Shown here piece by piece: positions 1-10,100 of a stretch of DNA of 64,000 nucleotides (positions are counted from its first letter, which is position 1; each line of letters starts with the position of its first letter). Position numbers and translations under genes: made by a program. The notes under the pieces were generated by a model. That model worked only from the letters and a program-made list of their open reading frames with translations, searched no databases and had not been told where the DNA came from. Source of the DNA: Cellulomonas cellasea (GTDB taxonomy: Bacteria > Actinomycetota > Actinomycetes > Actinomycetales > Cellulomonadaceae); contig NZ_JAUDBQ010000009.1 of assembly GCF_030372105.1 (NCBI RefSeq), positions 1 through 64,000 on the forward strand. Direction: 5' to 3'.

Positions 1-79
1 GTGGTTCACGGTCCTACGGTGCCGTGTCAGGCGCGCGCCGCAGAAGGCCGTCCTGGCTGGGGGGACCTAGCCTGAGGCT

Positions 80-1069
80 ATGGCCCCGGATCTCATCGGC
101 AGCGCGCGGACACCACTCGGACCGCTCGAGCTGCTCGTCGCGGTGGATGAGCATGGGTCGATCTCCGCGGCGGCCCGCGCCCTCGCGCTCGCGCAGCCGT
201 CGGTCAGCGCGGGCCTGCGCCGGCTCGAACGGCAGACCGGGCTCGCCCTGGTGGTGCGGTCCCACGGCGGCACCACCCTCACCGACGCGGGCCGGGCACT
301 CGTCGGGCGGGCCCGTGACGTGCTCGCCGCCTCCGACGCCTTCGACCACGAGGTCGCCGCCATGCGCGCTGAGCGCGGAGGCCGGCTGTCCGTCGCCGCG
401 AGCCTCACCATCGCCGAGTACCTGGTCCCCCGCTGGCTCGCCGCCCGGCCCGCCGGCGCCGCGGTGCTCGACCTGCACGTCGCGAACTCGCGCGACGTCA
501 TGCAGGCAGTGCTGCACGGGCGCGCCGACCTCGGCTTCGTCGAGGGGCCCGACGTCGACAGCGGCCTGCACGCGCGCACCATCGGGCATGACGAGCTGCT
601 GGCCGTCGTGGCGCCGGAGCACCCGTGGGCGGCGCTGAGCCGTCCCGTCACCGCGGCCGAGCTCGCCGCGGGCCCGCTCGCGCTCCGCGAGGCCGGATCG
701 GGCACCCGCGCCACGCTGGAGCAGGCGCTCGAGGCCGCCGGGCACCCGCTGGCCAGCGCCCCCGCGCAACTCGGATCGACAGCAGCCGTCAAGAACGTGG
801 TGCGGGGAGGGCGGACAGCCGCTGTGCTGTCCGCCCTGACCGTCCAAGACGAGCTCGAGCAAGGAACGCTGCGCCGCGTCCGCATCGACGGTGTCGACCT
901 GCACCGGGAGCTGCGCATGGTGTGGTCACGAGGGCGCGAGCCCGCCGCCGTGGCCCGTGAGTTCGCCGCGACTGTGGTCACGGCGACCAAAGAGCAACGT
1001 CAGCGCAAGCCCGCGGCCTCAGCCCAGGCGACGGCCTCGGCCCGCGTCGAGACGCCGATCTTGCGGTAG
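80..1069 (+). CDS. LysR family transcriptional regulator
   Basis: 329 aa. The N-terminal winged helix-turn-helix (about residues 10-70) has the LysR pattern, with SISAAARALALAQPSVSAGL as the HTH and TLTDAGRAL closing the wing. The rest reads as a LysR effector-binding domain that would sense a small molecule. The start is the ATG at 80, preceded by a short GAGG. The true fold probably ends near TVVTATKEQ (about residue 305); the last 25 or so residues are low-complexity and lie antisense to the 3' end of the convergent LuxR gene, because no stop occurs earlier. No target operon is evident; the upstream neighbour lies outside the window. Confidence 0.85.
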   Translation: MAPDLIGSARTPLGPLELLVAVDEHGSISAAARALALAQPSVSAGLRRLERQTGLALVVRSHGGTTLTDAGRALVGRARDVLAASDAFDHEVAAMRAERGGRLSVAASLTIAEYLVPRWLAARPAGAAVLDLHVANSRDVMQAVLHGRADLGFVEGPDVDSGLHARTIGHDELLAVVAPEHPWAALSRPVTAAELAAGPLALREAGSGTRATLEQALEAAGHPLASAPAQLGSTAAVKNVVRGGRTAAVLSALTVQDELEQGTLRRVRIDGVDLHRELRMVWSRGREPAAVAREFAATVVTATKEQRQRKPAASAQATASARVETPILR

Positions 1070-1236
1070 ACCGAGCGCACCTGCGACTTCACGGTGTTGC
1101 GCGTGACGAAAAGCCGCGTCGCGATCTCCTCCAGGGTGACGTCCTCCGTCAGCTCGCCGAGCACAACCCGCTCACGGCGCGTCAGCGGCTCCGCGAGCTG
1201 AGCTGCGGGACGGGCGATCTCGATCGTGCTCATCAT
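1000..1236 (-). CDS. Orphan LuxR-type helix-turn-helix protein
   Basis: 78 aa consisting almost only of a GerE/LuxR DNA-binding domain: LTRRERVVLGEL, then the four-helix HTH with TLEEIATRLFVTRNTVKSQV and the recognition-helix region SVYRKIGVSTRAEAV. There is no receiver, GAF or ATPase domain, so either it acts as a stand-alone DNA-binding protein or it is the surviving tail of a larger LuxR regulator. Two ATGs lie in tandem (1236 and 1233) behind AGGAGGAC; the second has the more usual ribosome-binding-site spacing. Its 3' end overlaps the LysR gene by 70 bases in convergent orientation. Confidence 0.75.
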   Translation of the reverse strand: MMSTIEIARPAAQLAEPLTRRERVVLGELTEDVTLEEIATRLFVTRNTVKSQVRSVYRKIGVSTRAEAVAWAEAAGLR

Positions 1237-1483
1237 GTCCTCCTGGAGTACTGCGGCGCCCCGGCCCGGCCGGTGCGGTGGTGCGGGCTGTCACTGATGA
1301 GATCGGCAACTTGCGCCCTGATGACGCAGAAATCACCCATCAATCACCCACGCCGCCGCCCGCAGCCCGCCACCTACCCTCCAAGTTGGACAAACGTGCA
1401 GGTCAGGCCGTTACGCGCGCTTACGACCGGTTTTTCGGTTCATCCGAAAGAGGTCATCCGGACGGCCTAACCCGCGGCACACC

Positions 1484-1855
1484 TCAGGGCGCGGTGAGCG
1501 ACTGGTATTCGGCCGCGGTGAGCAGCGGGCCGGCCCCCGTGACCTCGACCTTGAGCAGCCAGCCCTCGCCATACGGGTCGGAGTTCACCACGGACGGGTC
1601 AGCCACAGCGGCGTCGTTCACCGCGATGACCGTCCCGGAGACCGGGGAGTACAACTCGGACACGGACTTGGTGGACTCGATCTCCCCCACCACGGTCCCC
1701 GCGCTCAGCACGTCGCCGACGGCCGGAAGCTCCAGGTAGACGACATCGCCGAGCGCGTCGGCGGCCGTCGCGGTGATGCCCACCGTGGACGGGTCGCCCT
1801 CCAGCACCCACTCGTGCTCGGCGGTGTACTTCAGGTTCTCGGGAATGCTCGACAT
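1484..1855 (-). CDS. gcvH: Glycine cleavage system H protein
   Basis: 123 aa, the normal GcvH length. This lipoyl-carrier protein shuttles the aminomethyl group between GcvP, GcvT and lipoamide dehydrogenase. The start is the ATG at 1855 ([17 protein letters not shown]), behind AGGAG; the open frame continues upstream but that part is not GcvH-like. The lipoylation motif is visible as [18 protein letters not shown] with the modified lysine in ESTKS, and the C-terminal GEGWLLKVE is typical. It is the last gene of the gcvP-gcvT-gcvH operon, about 80 bases after gcvT. Confidence 0.96.
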   Translation of the reverse strand: MSSIPENLKYTAEHEWVLEGDPSTVGITATAADALGDVVYLELPAVGDVLSAGTVVGEIESTKSVSELYSPVSGTVIAVNDAAVADPSVVNSDPYGEGWLLKVEVTGAGPLLTAAEYQSLTAP

Positions 1856-1934
1856 GGGTGTCTCCTGGGTCGCTCGGGCCGGACGGCTCGGGTGGGCGGT
1901 CGGTGCTGCTCTGTGTGCTGGCGGTGAGGCTGGT

Positions 1935-3077
1935 CTACCGCGCGCGCCGGTAGAAGGGAAGCGCGACGACGCGCACGGGCTCACGGCGCCCGCGCACGTC
2001 CACGGCCAGCTCCGTGCCCTCGGCACTGAGCTCCGGGGTCACGTACGCCATCGCGATCGGGTGGCCGAGCGTCGGCGACGGGGCTCCCGACGTCACCTGG
2101 CCCACCACGGGGCTGTCCGGCGCAGTGCTCGCGAGAACGTCGTAGCCGTGGCGCGCGGCGCGCCGACCCTCGGAGGCGAGGCCCACCAGCACCCGCGCCG
2201 GCGGTGACGCCTTGCGGGCCGCGAGCGCCGCGCGGCCGACGAACGGCAGCGGCTCGCCATCGGGCAGCGTCTTGTCGAGCCGCACCACCCGGCCCAGCCC
2301 GGCCTCGTACGGGGTGGTGGTGCGGTCCAGCTCGTTGCCGTACAGCGGCATCCCGGCCTCGAGGCGCAGGCTGTCCCGCGCCGAGAGCCCGGCGGGGACC
2401 AGGCCGTGCGGTGCGCCGGCCTCGAGCAGCGCGCGCCACAGCGCCGGCGCGTCCTCCGACGGCACGAACAGCTCGAAGCCGTCCTCCCCCGTGTAGCCGG
2501 TGCGGGCCACCAGCGCGGGCAGCCCGGCGACGGTGGCCTCGACCGAGGCGTAGTACTTGAGCCCGGTCACCGCGTCCACGTCCTGCGGGGCGGTGAGCGA
2601 GCTGACGATCTTCTCCGCCGAGGGCCCCTGCACCGCGACCAGGGCTGTCGAGAGCGAGCGGTCGTCGAGGCCCGCGTCGAACGCACTGATCCGCTCGGTG
2701 AGGGCGTCCCGCACCACCTCGACGTTCGAGGCGTTCGCGACCACGAGGAACCGCTGGTCCGCGAGCCGGTAGACGACCAGGTCGTCGAGCACGCTGCCGT
2801 CCTCAGCCGTGAGCATCGTGTAGCGGGCGCGGCCCACCGCCAGCGCGGTCAGGTCGCCGACCAGCGCGTGGTCGAGGGCCGTCGCAGCCTGCGGGCCGGT
2901 GACCTCGAGCTCCCCCATGTGGGACAGGTCGAACAGCCCGGCGGCCGCACGCACCGCCTGGTGCTCGGCGAGGTCCGACGTGTACCGCAGCGGCATCTGC
3001 CAGCCGGCGAAGGAGGTGAGGGCGGCGCCGAGCGCGACGTGCTCGGCGTGCAGCGGGGACAGGAGGTCGTCGGCCAT
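1935..3077 (-). CDS. gcvT: Glycine cleavage system T protein (aminomethyltransferase)
   Basis: 380 aa. It transfers the methylene group from aminomethylated GcvH to tetrahydrofolate, releasing ammonia. Family features include [26 protein letters not shown] near the N-terminus (read in two parts: [10 protein letters not shown] and [10 protein letters not shown]), the LFDLSHMGE motif, the [11 protein letters not shown] segment, and the C-terminal beta-barrel ending in [10 protein letters not shown] chose the ATG at 3077 because [13 protein letters not shown] is the family N-terminus; it overlaps the gcvP stop by one base (TGATG), which implies translational coupling. The longer open frame upstream is the antisense shadow of gcvP. 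Confidence 0.96.
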   Translation of the reverse strand: MADDLLSPLHAEHVALGAALTSFAGWQMPLRYTSDLAEHQAVRAAAGLFDLSHMGELEVTGPQAATALDHALVGDLTALAVGRARYTMLTAEDGSVLDDLVVYRLADQRFLVVANASNVEVVRDALTERISAFDAGLDDRSLSTALVAVQGPSAEKIVSSLTAPQDVDAVTGLKYYASVEATVAGLPALVARTGYTGEDGFELFVPSEDAPALWRALLEAGAPHGLVPAGLSARDSLRLEAGMPLYGNELDRTTTPYEAGLGRVVRLDKTLPDGEPLPFVGRAALAARKASPPARVLVGLASEGRRAARHGYDVLASTAPDSPVVGQVTSGAPSPTLGHPIAMAYVTPELSAEGTELAVDVRGRREPVRVVALPFYRRAR

Positions 3078-6000
3078 CAGAGGGCGCCTTCCGTGGAGGT
3101 GAACGACTCGTCGAAGGCCTCCGGCGGGGGGCAGGAGCAGACGAGGTGGCGGTCGCCATGAGCGTTGTCGATGCGCCGTACCGGCGGCCAGTACTTGTCG
3201 GACCGCAGGCTCGGCAGCGGGTACGCGGCCTGCTCGCGGCCGTAGGGCGCGTTCCAGGTGTCGGCGGTGACCGATGCCGCGGTGTGCGGGGCGTTGCGCA
3301 GCGGCGATTCGGCCAGTGGCCACGTGCCCGCGGCGACCTCGTCGATCTCGTGGCGGATGGCCACCATCGCGTCGACGAACCGGTTGAGCTCGCCGAGGTC
3401 CTCGCTCTCGGTGGGCTCCACCATGAGGGTGCCCGCCACCGGGAAGGACAGCGTCGGGGCGTGGAACCCGTAGTCCTGGAGCCGCTTCGCGACGTCCTCC
3501 GCTGTGACGCCCGTCTGCTTGGTGAGCTCGCGCAGGTCGAGGATGCACTCGTGCGCGACCAGGCCCGCCGGGCCCGTGTACAGCACCGGGAAGTGCTCGT
3601 TCAGGCGCGCGGCCAGGTAGTTCGCGCTCAGCACCGCCGTCTCGGTGGCCCGGCGCAGGCCCTCGCCGCCCATCAGCGCCACATACGCCCAGGAGATCGG
3701 CAGGATGCCCGCCGAGCCGAACGGCGCCGCCGACACCGGCGCGGTCACGTGCTCCCCAGCCGTCGGCCCGCTGGGGCCGCTGAGCCGCGGGTCGGTGGGG
3801 TCGCCCGGCAGGAACGGCAGCAGGTGCTCGCCCACGCCGATCGGGCCCACGCCGGGGCCGCCACCGCCGTGCGGGATGCAGAACGTCTTGTGCAGGTTGA
3901 GGTGCGAGACGTCGCCGCCGAACTCGCCGGGCCGCGCCAGGCCGACCAGCGCGTTGAGGTTCGCGCCGTCGATGTACACCTGCCCACCGGCCTCATGCAC
4001 CAGGTCGCACACCGTGCGCACCTGCTCCTCGTAGACGCCATGCGTCGAGGGGTACGTGATCATGATCGCCGCGACCTGCGGGCCGTGGGTCTCGAGCTTG
4101 GCGCGCAGGTCGTCGAGATTCACCGACCCGTCCCCAGCCGTCGCCACAACCACCACGCGCATGCCCGCGAGCGCCGCTGACGCCGCGTTGGTGCCGTGCG
4201 CCGAGGCCGGGATCAGGCAGACGTCACGCACCGGGTCGCCCTCGGCGCGGCGGCTCGCGTGGAAGTCGCGAATGGCCAGCAGCCCCGCGAGCTCGCCCTG
4301 CGACCCGGCGTTCGGCTGCACCGAGACGCCCGCGTAGCCGGTCACCTCGGCGAGCCAGGCCTGCAATGTGTCGATCAGCTCGGTGTACCCGGCGGCCTGC
4401 TCGCGCGGCACGAACGGGTGCAGCCCGGCGAACTCAGGCCAGGAAATCGGCTCCATCTCCACTGTCGCGTTGAGCTTCATGGTGCAGGAGCCCAACGGGA
4501 TCATCGTGCGGTCCAACGCGAGGTCCTTGTCGGAGAGGCGGCGCAGGTAGCGCAGCATCGCCGTCTCCGAACGATTCACGTGAAACACCGGGTGCGTCAG
4601 GTAGTCGCTGGTGCGGAGCAGGGCGGCGGGCAGGGTCGACGCGAGGGCCGACGCGCTGGCGTCCGGAGCCCGGCCGTCGCGGGTCGCGGCCGGGGAGCCC
4701 GATGCCGCGGCGAACGCCGACAGCACTCGCTCGAGGTCGTCCGGCGTCGTGGTCTCGTCACAGGCGGCCTGCACGTGGTCCGCGTCAGGCGCCCACAGGT
4801 TCACGCCCCGCTCGGCGGCTTCCGCGACCACCGCGTGAGCCGCGCCCGGCACGACCGCGCGCACAGTGTCGAAGAACGCGTCGTGCTCCACGCCGACGCC
4901 CATCGCGCGCAGCCCCTCGGCGAGCCGTACCGCGCGCGAGTGCACCCGCTCGGCGATCTCCCGCAGCCCATCGGGCCCGTGGTAGACGGCGTACATCGAC
5001 GCGACGATCGCCAGCAGCGCCTGCGCCGTGCAGATGTTGCTCGTCGCCTTCTCGCGGCGGATGTGCTGCTCACGAGTCTGCAGCGCGAGCCGGTACGCCG
5101 GGGCGCCATCGGCGTCGACCGACACCCCCACCAGGCGGCCAGGCAGCATCCGCTCCAAGCCGGGGCGCACCGCCATGTACGCGGCATGCGGGCCGCCGTA
5201 GAACAGCGGAACCCCGAACCGCTGCGACGAGCCGACGGCCACATCCGCGCCGAGCTCCCCGGGCGGCGTCAGCAGCGTCAACGACAGCAGGTCCGCGGCG
5301 ACCGTCACCAGGGCGCCCGCGTCCTTCGCCGCGGCGATCAGCGGCGCCAGGTCACGCACCACACCTGAGGCGCCCGGCGCCTGCAGCACCACGCCCACCA
5401 GGTCGGCGTCGCCCAGGTCGGGCAACCCCTCGCTCAGGTCCGCCACCACGATCGGCAGGCCCATCGCCTCCGCGCGACCCCGGGTCACCGCGATCGACTG
5501 CGGGAAGCACTCGGCGTCGAGCACCACCGCCCCGTGGTCCTTGCCGCGCACCGCCCGGCGCATCAACGCCACCGCCTCCGCCACCGCCGTCGCCTCGTCC
5601 AGCAGCGACGCGTTGGCGGTCGGCAGCCCGGTGAGGTCGGCGACCACCGTCTGGAAGTTCAACAGCGCCTCGAGCCGGCCCTGCGAGATCTCCGGCTGAT
5701 ACGGCGTGTAGGCGGTGTACCAGGCCGGCGATTCGAGCACGTTACGGCGGATCACCGCCGGGGTGACCGTGTCCGAGTAGCCCTGCCCGATCATCTGCGT
5801 CAGCACCGTGTTCTTCGCCGCGATGGCGCGCAGGTCCGCCAGGACCTCCTCCTCGCTGCGGGCGGCCGGGAGGGCCAGCGGGCAATCGGTGCGGATGGAC
5901 TGCGGCACCGCCGCGTCGATCAGCGCGTCGAGCGAGTCGTAGCCGAGCGTGGCGAGCATCGTCGCAAGCGCCGACGCGCGGGGCCCGACGTGCCGGTCCG

Positions 6001-6097
6001 CGAAGTCGCGGGCGGCGTCCGTGCGGTGTGCGAGGTCGTCGCGGCTCAACGATGTCTGCGCGGCCTGCGCGGTCACGGCGTCATGGAGATCGGTCAC
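3077..6097 (-). CDS. gcvP: Glycine dehydrogenase (decarboxylating), P protein
   Basis: 1006 aa, the full single-chain GcvP length (alpha and beta halves fused). It is the PLP-dependent glycine decarboxylase of the glycine cleavage system. Visible landmarks are FADRHVGPR at the N-terminus, [19 protein letters not shown], and the PLP-lysine region [19 protein letters not shown] in the C-terminal half. The frame opens at 6160, but the GTG at 6097 (VTDLHDAV) is the better start: it has GGAGGAGCC four bases upstream, and the preceding 21 residues are not family-like. It heads the operon and follows a glycine riboswitch, so expression should respond to glycine. Confidence 0.95.
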   Translation of the reverse strand: MTDLHDAVTAQAAQTSLSRDDLAHRTDAARDFADRHVGPRASALATMLATLGYDSLDALIDAAVPQSIRTDCPLALPAARSEEEVLADLRAIAAKNTVLTQMIGQGYSDTVTPAVIRRNVLESPAWYTAYTPYQPEISQGRLEALLNFQTVVADLTGLPTANASLLDEATAVAEAVALMRRAVRGKDHGAVVLDAECFPQSIAVTRGRAEAMGLPIVVADLSEGLPDLGDADLVGVVLQAPGASGVVRDLAPLIAAAKDAGALVTVAADLLSLTLLTPPGELGADVAVGSSQRFGVPLFYGGPHAAYMAVRPGLERMLPGRLVGVSVDADGAPAYRLALQTREQHIRREKATSNICTAQALLAIVASMYAVYHGPDGLREIAERVHSRAVRLAEGLRAMGVGVEHDAFFDTVRAVVPGAAHAVVAEAAERGVNLWAPDADHVQAACDETTTPDDLERVLSAFAAASGSPAATRDGRAPDASASALASTLPAALLRTSDYLTHPVFHVNRSETAMLRYLRRLSDKDLALDRTMIPLGSCTMKLNATVEMEPISWPEFAGLHPFVPREQAAGYTELIDTLQAWLAEVTGYAGVSVQPNAGSQGELAGLLAIRDFHASRRAEGDPVRDVCLIPASAHGTNAASAALAGMRVVVVATAGDGSVNLDDLRAKLETHGPQVAAIMITYPSTHGVYEEQVRTVCDLVHEAGGQVYIDGANLNALVGLARPGEFGGDVSHLNLHKTFCIPHGGGGPGVGPIGVGEHLLPFLPGDPTDPRLSGPSGPTAGEHVTAPVSAAPFGSAGILPISWAYVALMGGEGLRRATETAVLSANYLAARLNEHFPVLYTGPAGLVAHECILDLRELTKQTGVTAEDVAKRLQDYGFHAPTLSFPVAGTLMVEPTESEDLGELNRFVDAMVAIRHEIDEVAAGTWPLAESPLRNAPHTAASVTADTWNAPYGREQAAYPLPSLRSDKYWPPVRRIDNAHGDRHLVCSCPPPEAFDESFTSTEGAL

Positions 6098-6182
6098 GGT
6101 GGCTCCTCCGGGGGCGCCCGGCGATGCCGGGACGGACGGGTGGCCTCCCCGCTCTGTCATCCGACGCGCACCACCCGCGGGT

Positions 6183-6410
6183 GGGGTCGCCGACCTGAGA
6201 GTTTTGCCGGTCCGCCAGTGGATCGCGCCACCCGCAGATGGTCGGACCTCCGGGGCGCGCTGGCTTGCACCGTCGGTGAGCCGCCCTCGCGGGCGGCTGC
6301 TTTCCAGAGTTGCCTCGCCGCGGCGGTACAGGGGCCTGAGAGTTTCCCGGGGAGGGTTTGCTCCTTCGGCGCCTCGACGCTGACACGGGAGGACTCTCCC
6401 GCCACGGTTC
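6183..6410 (-). ncRNA. Tandem glycine riboswitch (gcvT element) upstream of gcvP
   Basis: On the minus strand the leader shows both glycine aptamers. Aptamer 1 runs from GCGGGAGAGTCC (about 6403) through GCGCCGAAGGAGCAA to GGGAAACTCTCAGGCCCC. Aptamer 2 runs through GGCGAGGCAACTCTGGA, CACCGACGGTGCAAGCC and GGCAAAACTCTCAGG. The paired CTCTCAGG segments and GCCGAAGGAGCAA-type loops are the conserved core of the gcvT RNA class. It lies about 85 bases before the gcvP start; in this class glycine binding normally switches on catabolic gcv genes. Boundaries are approximate. Confidence 0.93.
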
Positions 6411-6442
6411 GAGCAGCGTGTTCAGTTGTCGTGCTTCCCGTC

Positions 6443-6470
6443 AGCCTACGGGCATGTGGCCGCCGTCACG
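6443..6470 (-). promoter_or_regulatory. Possible promoter of the gcv leader
   Basis: A TAGGCT -10-like box (6443-6448) lies about 33 bases upstream of the first riboswitch helix. A GTGAC-containing -35-like stretch lies at about 6465-6470. Position and actinobacterial-style sequence fit, but the -35 match is weak. The rest of 6411-6565 shows nothing else I recognise. Confidence 0.35.
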
Positions 6471-6565
6471 CACGCATCTCACCGCGCCGTGAGCCCCCCT
6501 GCGGGCGCCGCGCACTCCGAAGCCACGGACGTGATCAGCCGCCGCCCAGCGCGTGACGCGGCCGG

Positions 6566-7147
6566 TCAGTTGAGGTCGCGGGCCGCCCGCAAAGTCGTGA
6601 CCAGCCGCGTGACGGCCGCGGCGGAGGCCGGCAGGATCCCGCCGTCCGGGCGGGCGGTCGGCACTAGGACGAGGTGCGCGTCGGAAGTCGTCGACAGGCT
6701 GACCGCGGGCCGCACTGCCCCGCCCGATTGGCCCGTCGTCGGGGTGATCGCAGCGACCTCCTCCCAGGACAGGGGCGCCAGCACCTCGGCGCCCCGCCAC
6801 AACTCGATCCCGTCGTCCGACCAGGCAAGCGTCAGACGCGTCCCCCCGCTGGGGCGCAGGCGTTCGACGTGCCATCCCTGCCTGCGGAGTTGGGCGCCCA
6901 GTGCCGCGTCCGACCACACGGCGTGCGTCGACCATCCCGGTCGGGCTGACGCGGCGGCTGCCCGGCGAGCGCGGTCGCGCCGCATCGACAGGACGATCCC
7001 GCCGACGACTGCGGCGAGGATGAGAGCTGTCGCGAGGCCCACGAGAACGGGGTCGTTGTCAGAGGTCGCGAAGCGTCGCCAGTTGGCGATCGACAGGATG
7101 ACGACGCCGACGGCTGACAGTGCAAAGGCGATGCGTTGACGGCTCAT
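6566..7147 (-). CDS. Small membrane protein, last gene of the type VII-like operon
   Basis: 193 aa. Two hydrophobic segments (about residues 6-22 and 33-54) are followed by a basic stretch (RRDRARRA) and a soluble C-terminal domain of about 130 residues containing WSDDGIELWRGAEVLAPLSWEEVAAI, which has the feel of a PH-like fold (inference only; read it as two halves, WSDDGIELWRG and LAPLSWEEVAAI). The ATG at 7147 overlaps the stop of the FtsK/SpoIIIE gene as ATGA, so it is translationally coupled to the motor protein. I do not recognise a named family; a membrane or accessory component of the secretion machine is plausible. Confidence 0.7.
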   Translation of the reverse strand: MSRQRIAFALSAVGVVILSIANWRRFATSDNDPVLVGLATALILAAVVGGIVLSMRRDRARRAAAASARPGWSTHAVWSDAALGAQLRRQGWHVERLRPSGGTRLTLAWSDDGIELWRGAEVLAPLSWEEVAAITPTTGQSGGAVRPAVSLSTTSDAHLVLVPTARPDGGILPASAAAVTRLVTTLRAARDLN

Positions 7148-10100
7148 GCGGGCACCTCGTGGATTCTGTCGGCGCCGTGTGGCGTGACGTTGTCGGCAAG
7201 CGCCTGGATGCCTGCCGTCGGCCAGGACAGGTCGTCGGCGACGGGCGCCTGGACCCTGCGAATGCGACCCGACTCCACGACGACGCCGCGCCCCGGCGGG
7301 AACTCCGCCCTGGCCATACGGGGGAAGGGCGTGCGGAACAGGGGGTCGCCGTCGAGGTGGTCGGGTTGGAGCACGAGCCCTCGACGGCCGTTGCGGACCT
7401 CGGCGACGAGCGGCCAGGCCGAGCCCCACGTGGACGTCTCCGACTCCGCGACGATGAGGTGGTCGTTCCGTCGTCCCGTCTTCACCGCTTCCGCGAGCGC
7501 CTGCTCCGCCGGGCCGCCGAGGAAGTCGGTGATGGACTCGATGACCAGCACGATGCCCAGGTCGCCGGCCACCGGCTCAGCGAGCTCGGGCAGCAGTCGG
7601 CGCGCGAGCGCGGCGGCGTCCTCGGCCGAGACGGCGGTCTCCGTCCACACAGGCGCCGCGTGGACGGGTGAGCGCCGGTTGCCCACGTAGTAGAGGCGCC
7701 CGTCGGGGGCGAAGCGGCGCAGCGAGGTCGCGATCGACGTGAGCACCGTCGTGCGGCCACTGCCAGGCAACCCGGCCAGCAGGAACGTGCCGTGCGGCTC
7801 GAAGCCGACCGGCGCCAGGGTGTCGTCGGCGACGCCGAGCACGGGCAGGCCGTCGGCGGACGTGGGCAGGCTCGAGAGGGTGACGAACGACGACAGCCGG
7901 CGCACGGACGGCGCGTCCCCGACGCCGGCGGATCGGAGCCGCGCGGCGAGCCCCTCGATCCAGGCGCCCTGTTCGGCCGGGTCGGCGGCTCCCCCGCCGA
8001 CAGCGAGCTGCAGCTCGTGCGTGGCGCCCGCGGGCACTGCCCTGCCGGGTGGCGAGGCTGCCGTCAGCACGTCGGCGGGGACGTCCAGCATCCCGTACGC
8101 GTTGTCGTCGGCCTGGCGCATGACGATGCGGCGCGGGACGCTCCCCGCGAGCGCCGTCGGGAGAGCGCCGGGACGCTCGGCGGTCATGACGACATGGATG
8201 CCGAGCGGTCGCCCCTCGCTGACGATGCGACGGAAGGCGGCGAACGTCGCGGCGCGCCCCGGATCGGACTCCCACCCGTCACGGAACGCACTGAGGCCGT
8301 CGAGCAGCAACAGGATCCTCGGCTCGTCCGGACGGCCGGTGAGGGCTCGGTACTGCGTGATGCTCCCGGCACGCACCTGCGAGTACCGCATGGACCGCTC
8401 GTCGACGGTGGCGAGCAGCGTGCGGATCAGCCGGGTCACCCGCTCGGCATCGGAGCCGTCCACGATGCCGCCCACGTGGGGCAGCGGCTCCAGCATCGCC
8501 AGGCCCCCGGCCCCCAGGTCGATGCCGTAGACCTGCACCGGGAATCCGGCCGCGCAGGCTCGTCCCGCGCCGATGGCGACGGTCCGCAGCGCCGTCGACG
8601 TGCCAGCACCTCCCGTGCCGAAGAGGGCGAGCGCGCCGTCGTCAGGCCGGTACGCGAAGGGCGCCTGGCGTTGCTCCTCGGGCAGGTCGACGACACCGAG
8701 CGGCAGGCCGGTGTCGTCGACGACAGCGAGGTCGGCGAGGTCGTACACGGCGGCGAGGTCGGGCAGCCACGGGCGTCTCGGGGGCCGCACCCCGGCTTCC
8801 TGGGCCGCACGGGCGACTGTCCTCACGACCCGGGAGATGTCGGTGGGGCCGTCCTGTGCCGACTCGTCCGTCGGCGGTGAGGGGACGACCCAACGCTCGC
8901 CAGGGCCGAACGCGAGCGTCTCGATCTCGACGTTCCCGTCGGAGGACTCGGCGCTCGAGCGGCCGCCTGCGTAGGCCGTCTGGAACATCGCGATCCGCCC
9001 CGGTCCTGTGCGCACGGCGCCACGGCCGGGGACGCCAGGGTCGAAGTGCGCTGACATCGGCGAACCCAGGATGTCGGTGGAGTCATGCTCGTCGGCGGTG
9101 CGCAACGCGATGCGCAGGTTCGTGTTGGCGCGCAGATTGTCCTTGATGACACCGGCGGGGCGTTGTGTCGCGAGGACCAGGTGCAGGCCGAGTGACCGGC
9201 CACGCTGGGCGACGTCCACGACACCGTCGACGAACTCGGGCACCTCGGAGACGAGCGCGGCGAACTCGTCCACCACGATGACGAGCGCCGGCGGCGTCTC
9301 GGGGTCCCCGCTGCGCTCGAGGGTGAGCAGGTCCTTCGCCTTCTTGCGGTGCAGCAGCCGCTCACGGTGCCGCAGCTCGGCGCGCAACGACGTGAGCGCA
9401 CGGCGCACCAGGTGGGGGGACAGGTCGGTGACGAGCCCCACGCAGTGCGGCAGGTCCACACAGTCGGCGAACGCGGCGCCGCCCTTGTAGTCGACGAACA
9501 GGAACGTCACCCGGTCGGGGCTGTGGGCGGCGGCCATGCCCAGCACCCATGCCTGCAGGAACTCGCTCTTGCCCGAGCCCGTCGTGCCGCCCACCAGGGC
9601 GTGCGGACCCTCGCTGCGCAGGTCGAGCACGAACTCACCGCCAACACGCTGTCCGATGACGGCGCGCAGTGTCGCGTCGGTGCGCCGTGGGATCGGCGGC
9701 CCCTGACGGTCGATGAGCGAGCCCGTCTCACGCCACCGTTCGATGACGGCATCGGGGTCGTCAGCGAGCTCATGCCCGGCGAGCGACAGGTACCCGACGG
9801 CGCGCGGCAGGTCGGTCTCGTCTTCGACCGGCGCCCCGGCGTCCACGACACCGGCCAGGTGCAGGCCGAGTTGCCCAGTCGTCTCCTCGTCGACTGGCTC
9901 TCCCGTCACGTCGCTCCACGTGCGGTCGAGCACCGATCCCCCGCGCACTCCCCCGTCATGGCACACCAGGAATGCACGGCACGCGGCGGGGAGCCTGGGC
10001 AGACGGGTTGCGCACCAGATCACGTGCACCCCTCTGGCCGGGCCCTCCTCGGCGAGCCGCACCAACCGGCCGCGCTCGATGGGCGCGTCGTCCTCGACCA

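Noticed and set aside
1237-1483. Possible regulatory RNA between luxR and gcvH
   Set aside because: No consistent stem structure or known motif visible; ordinary intergenic sequence.
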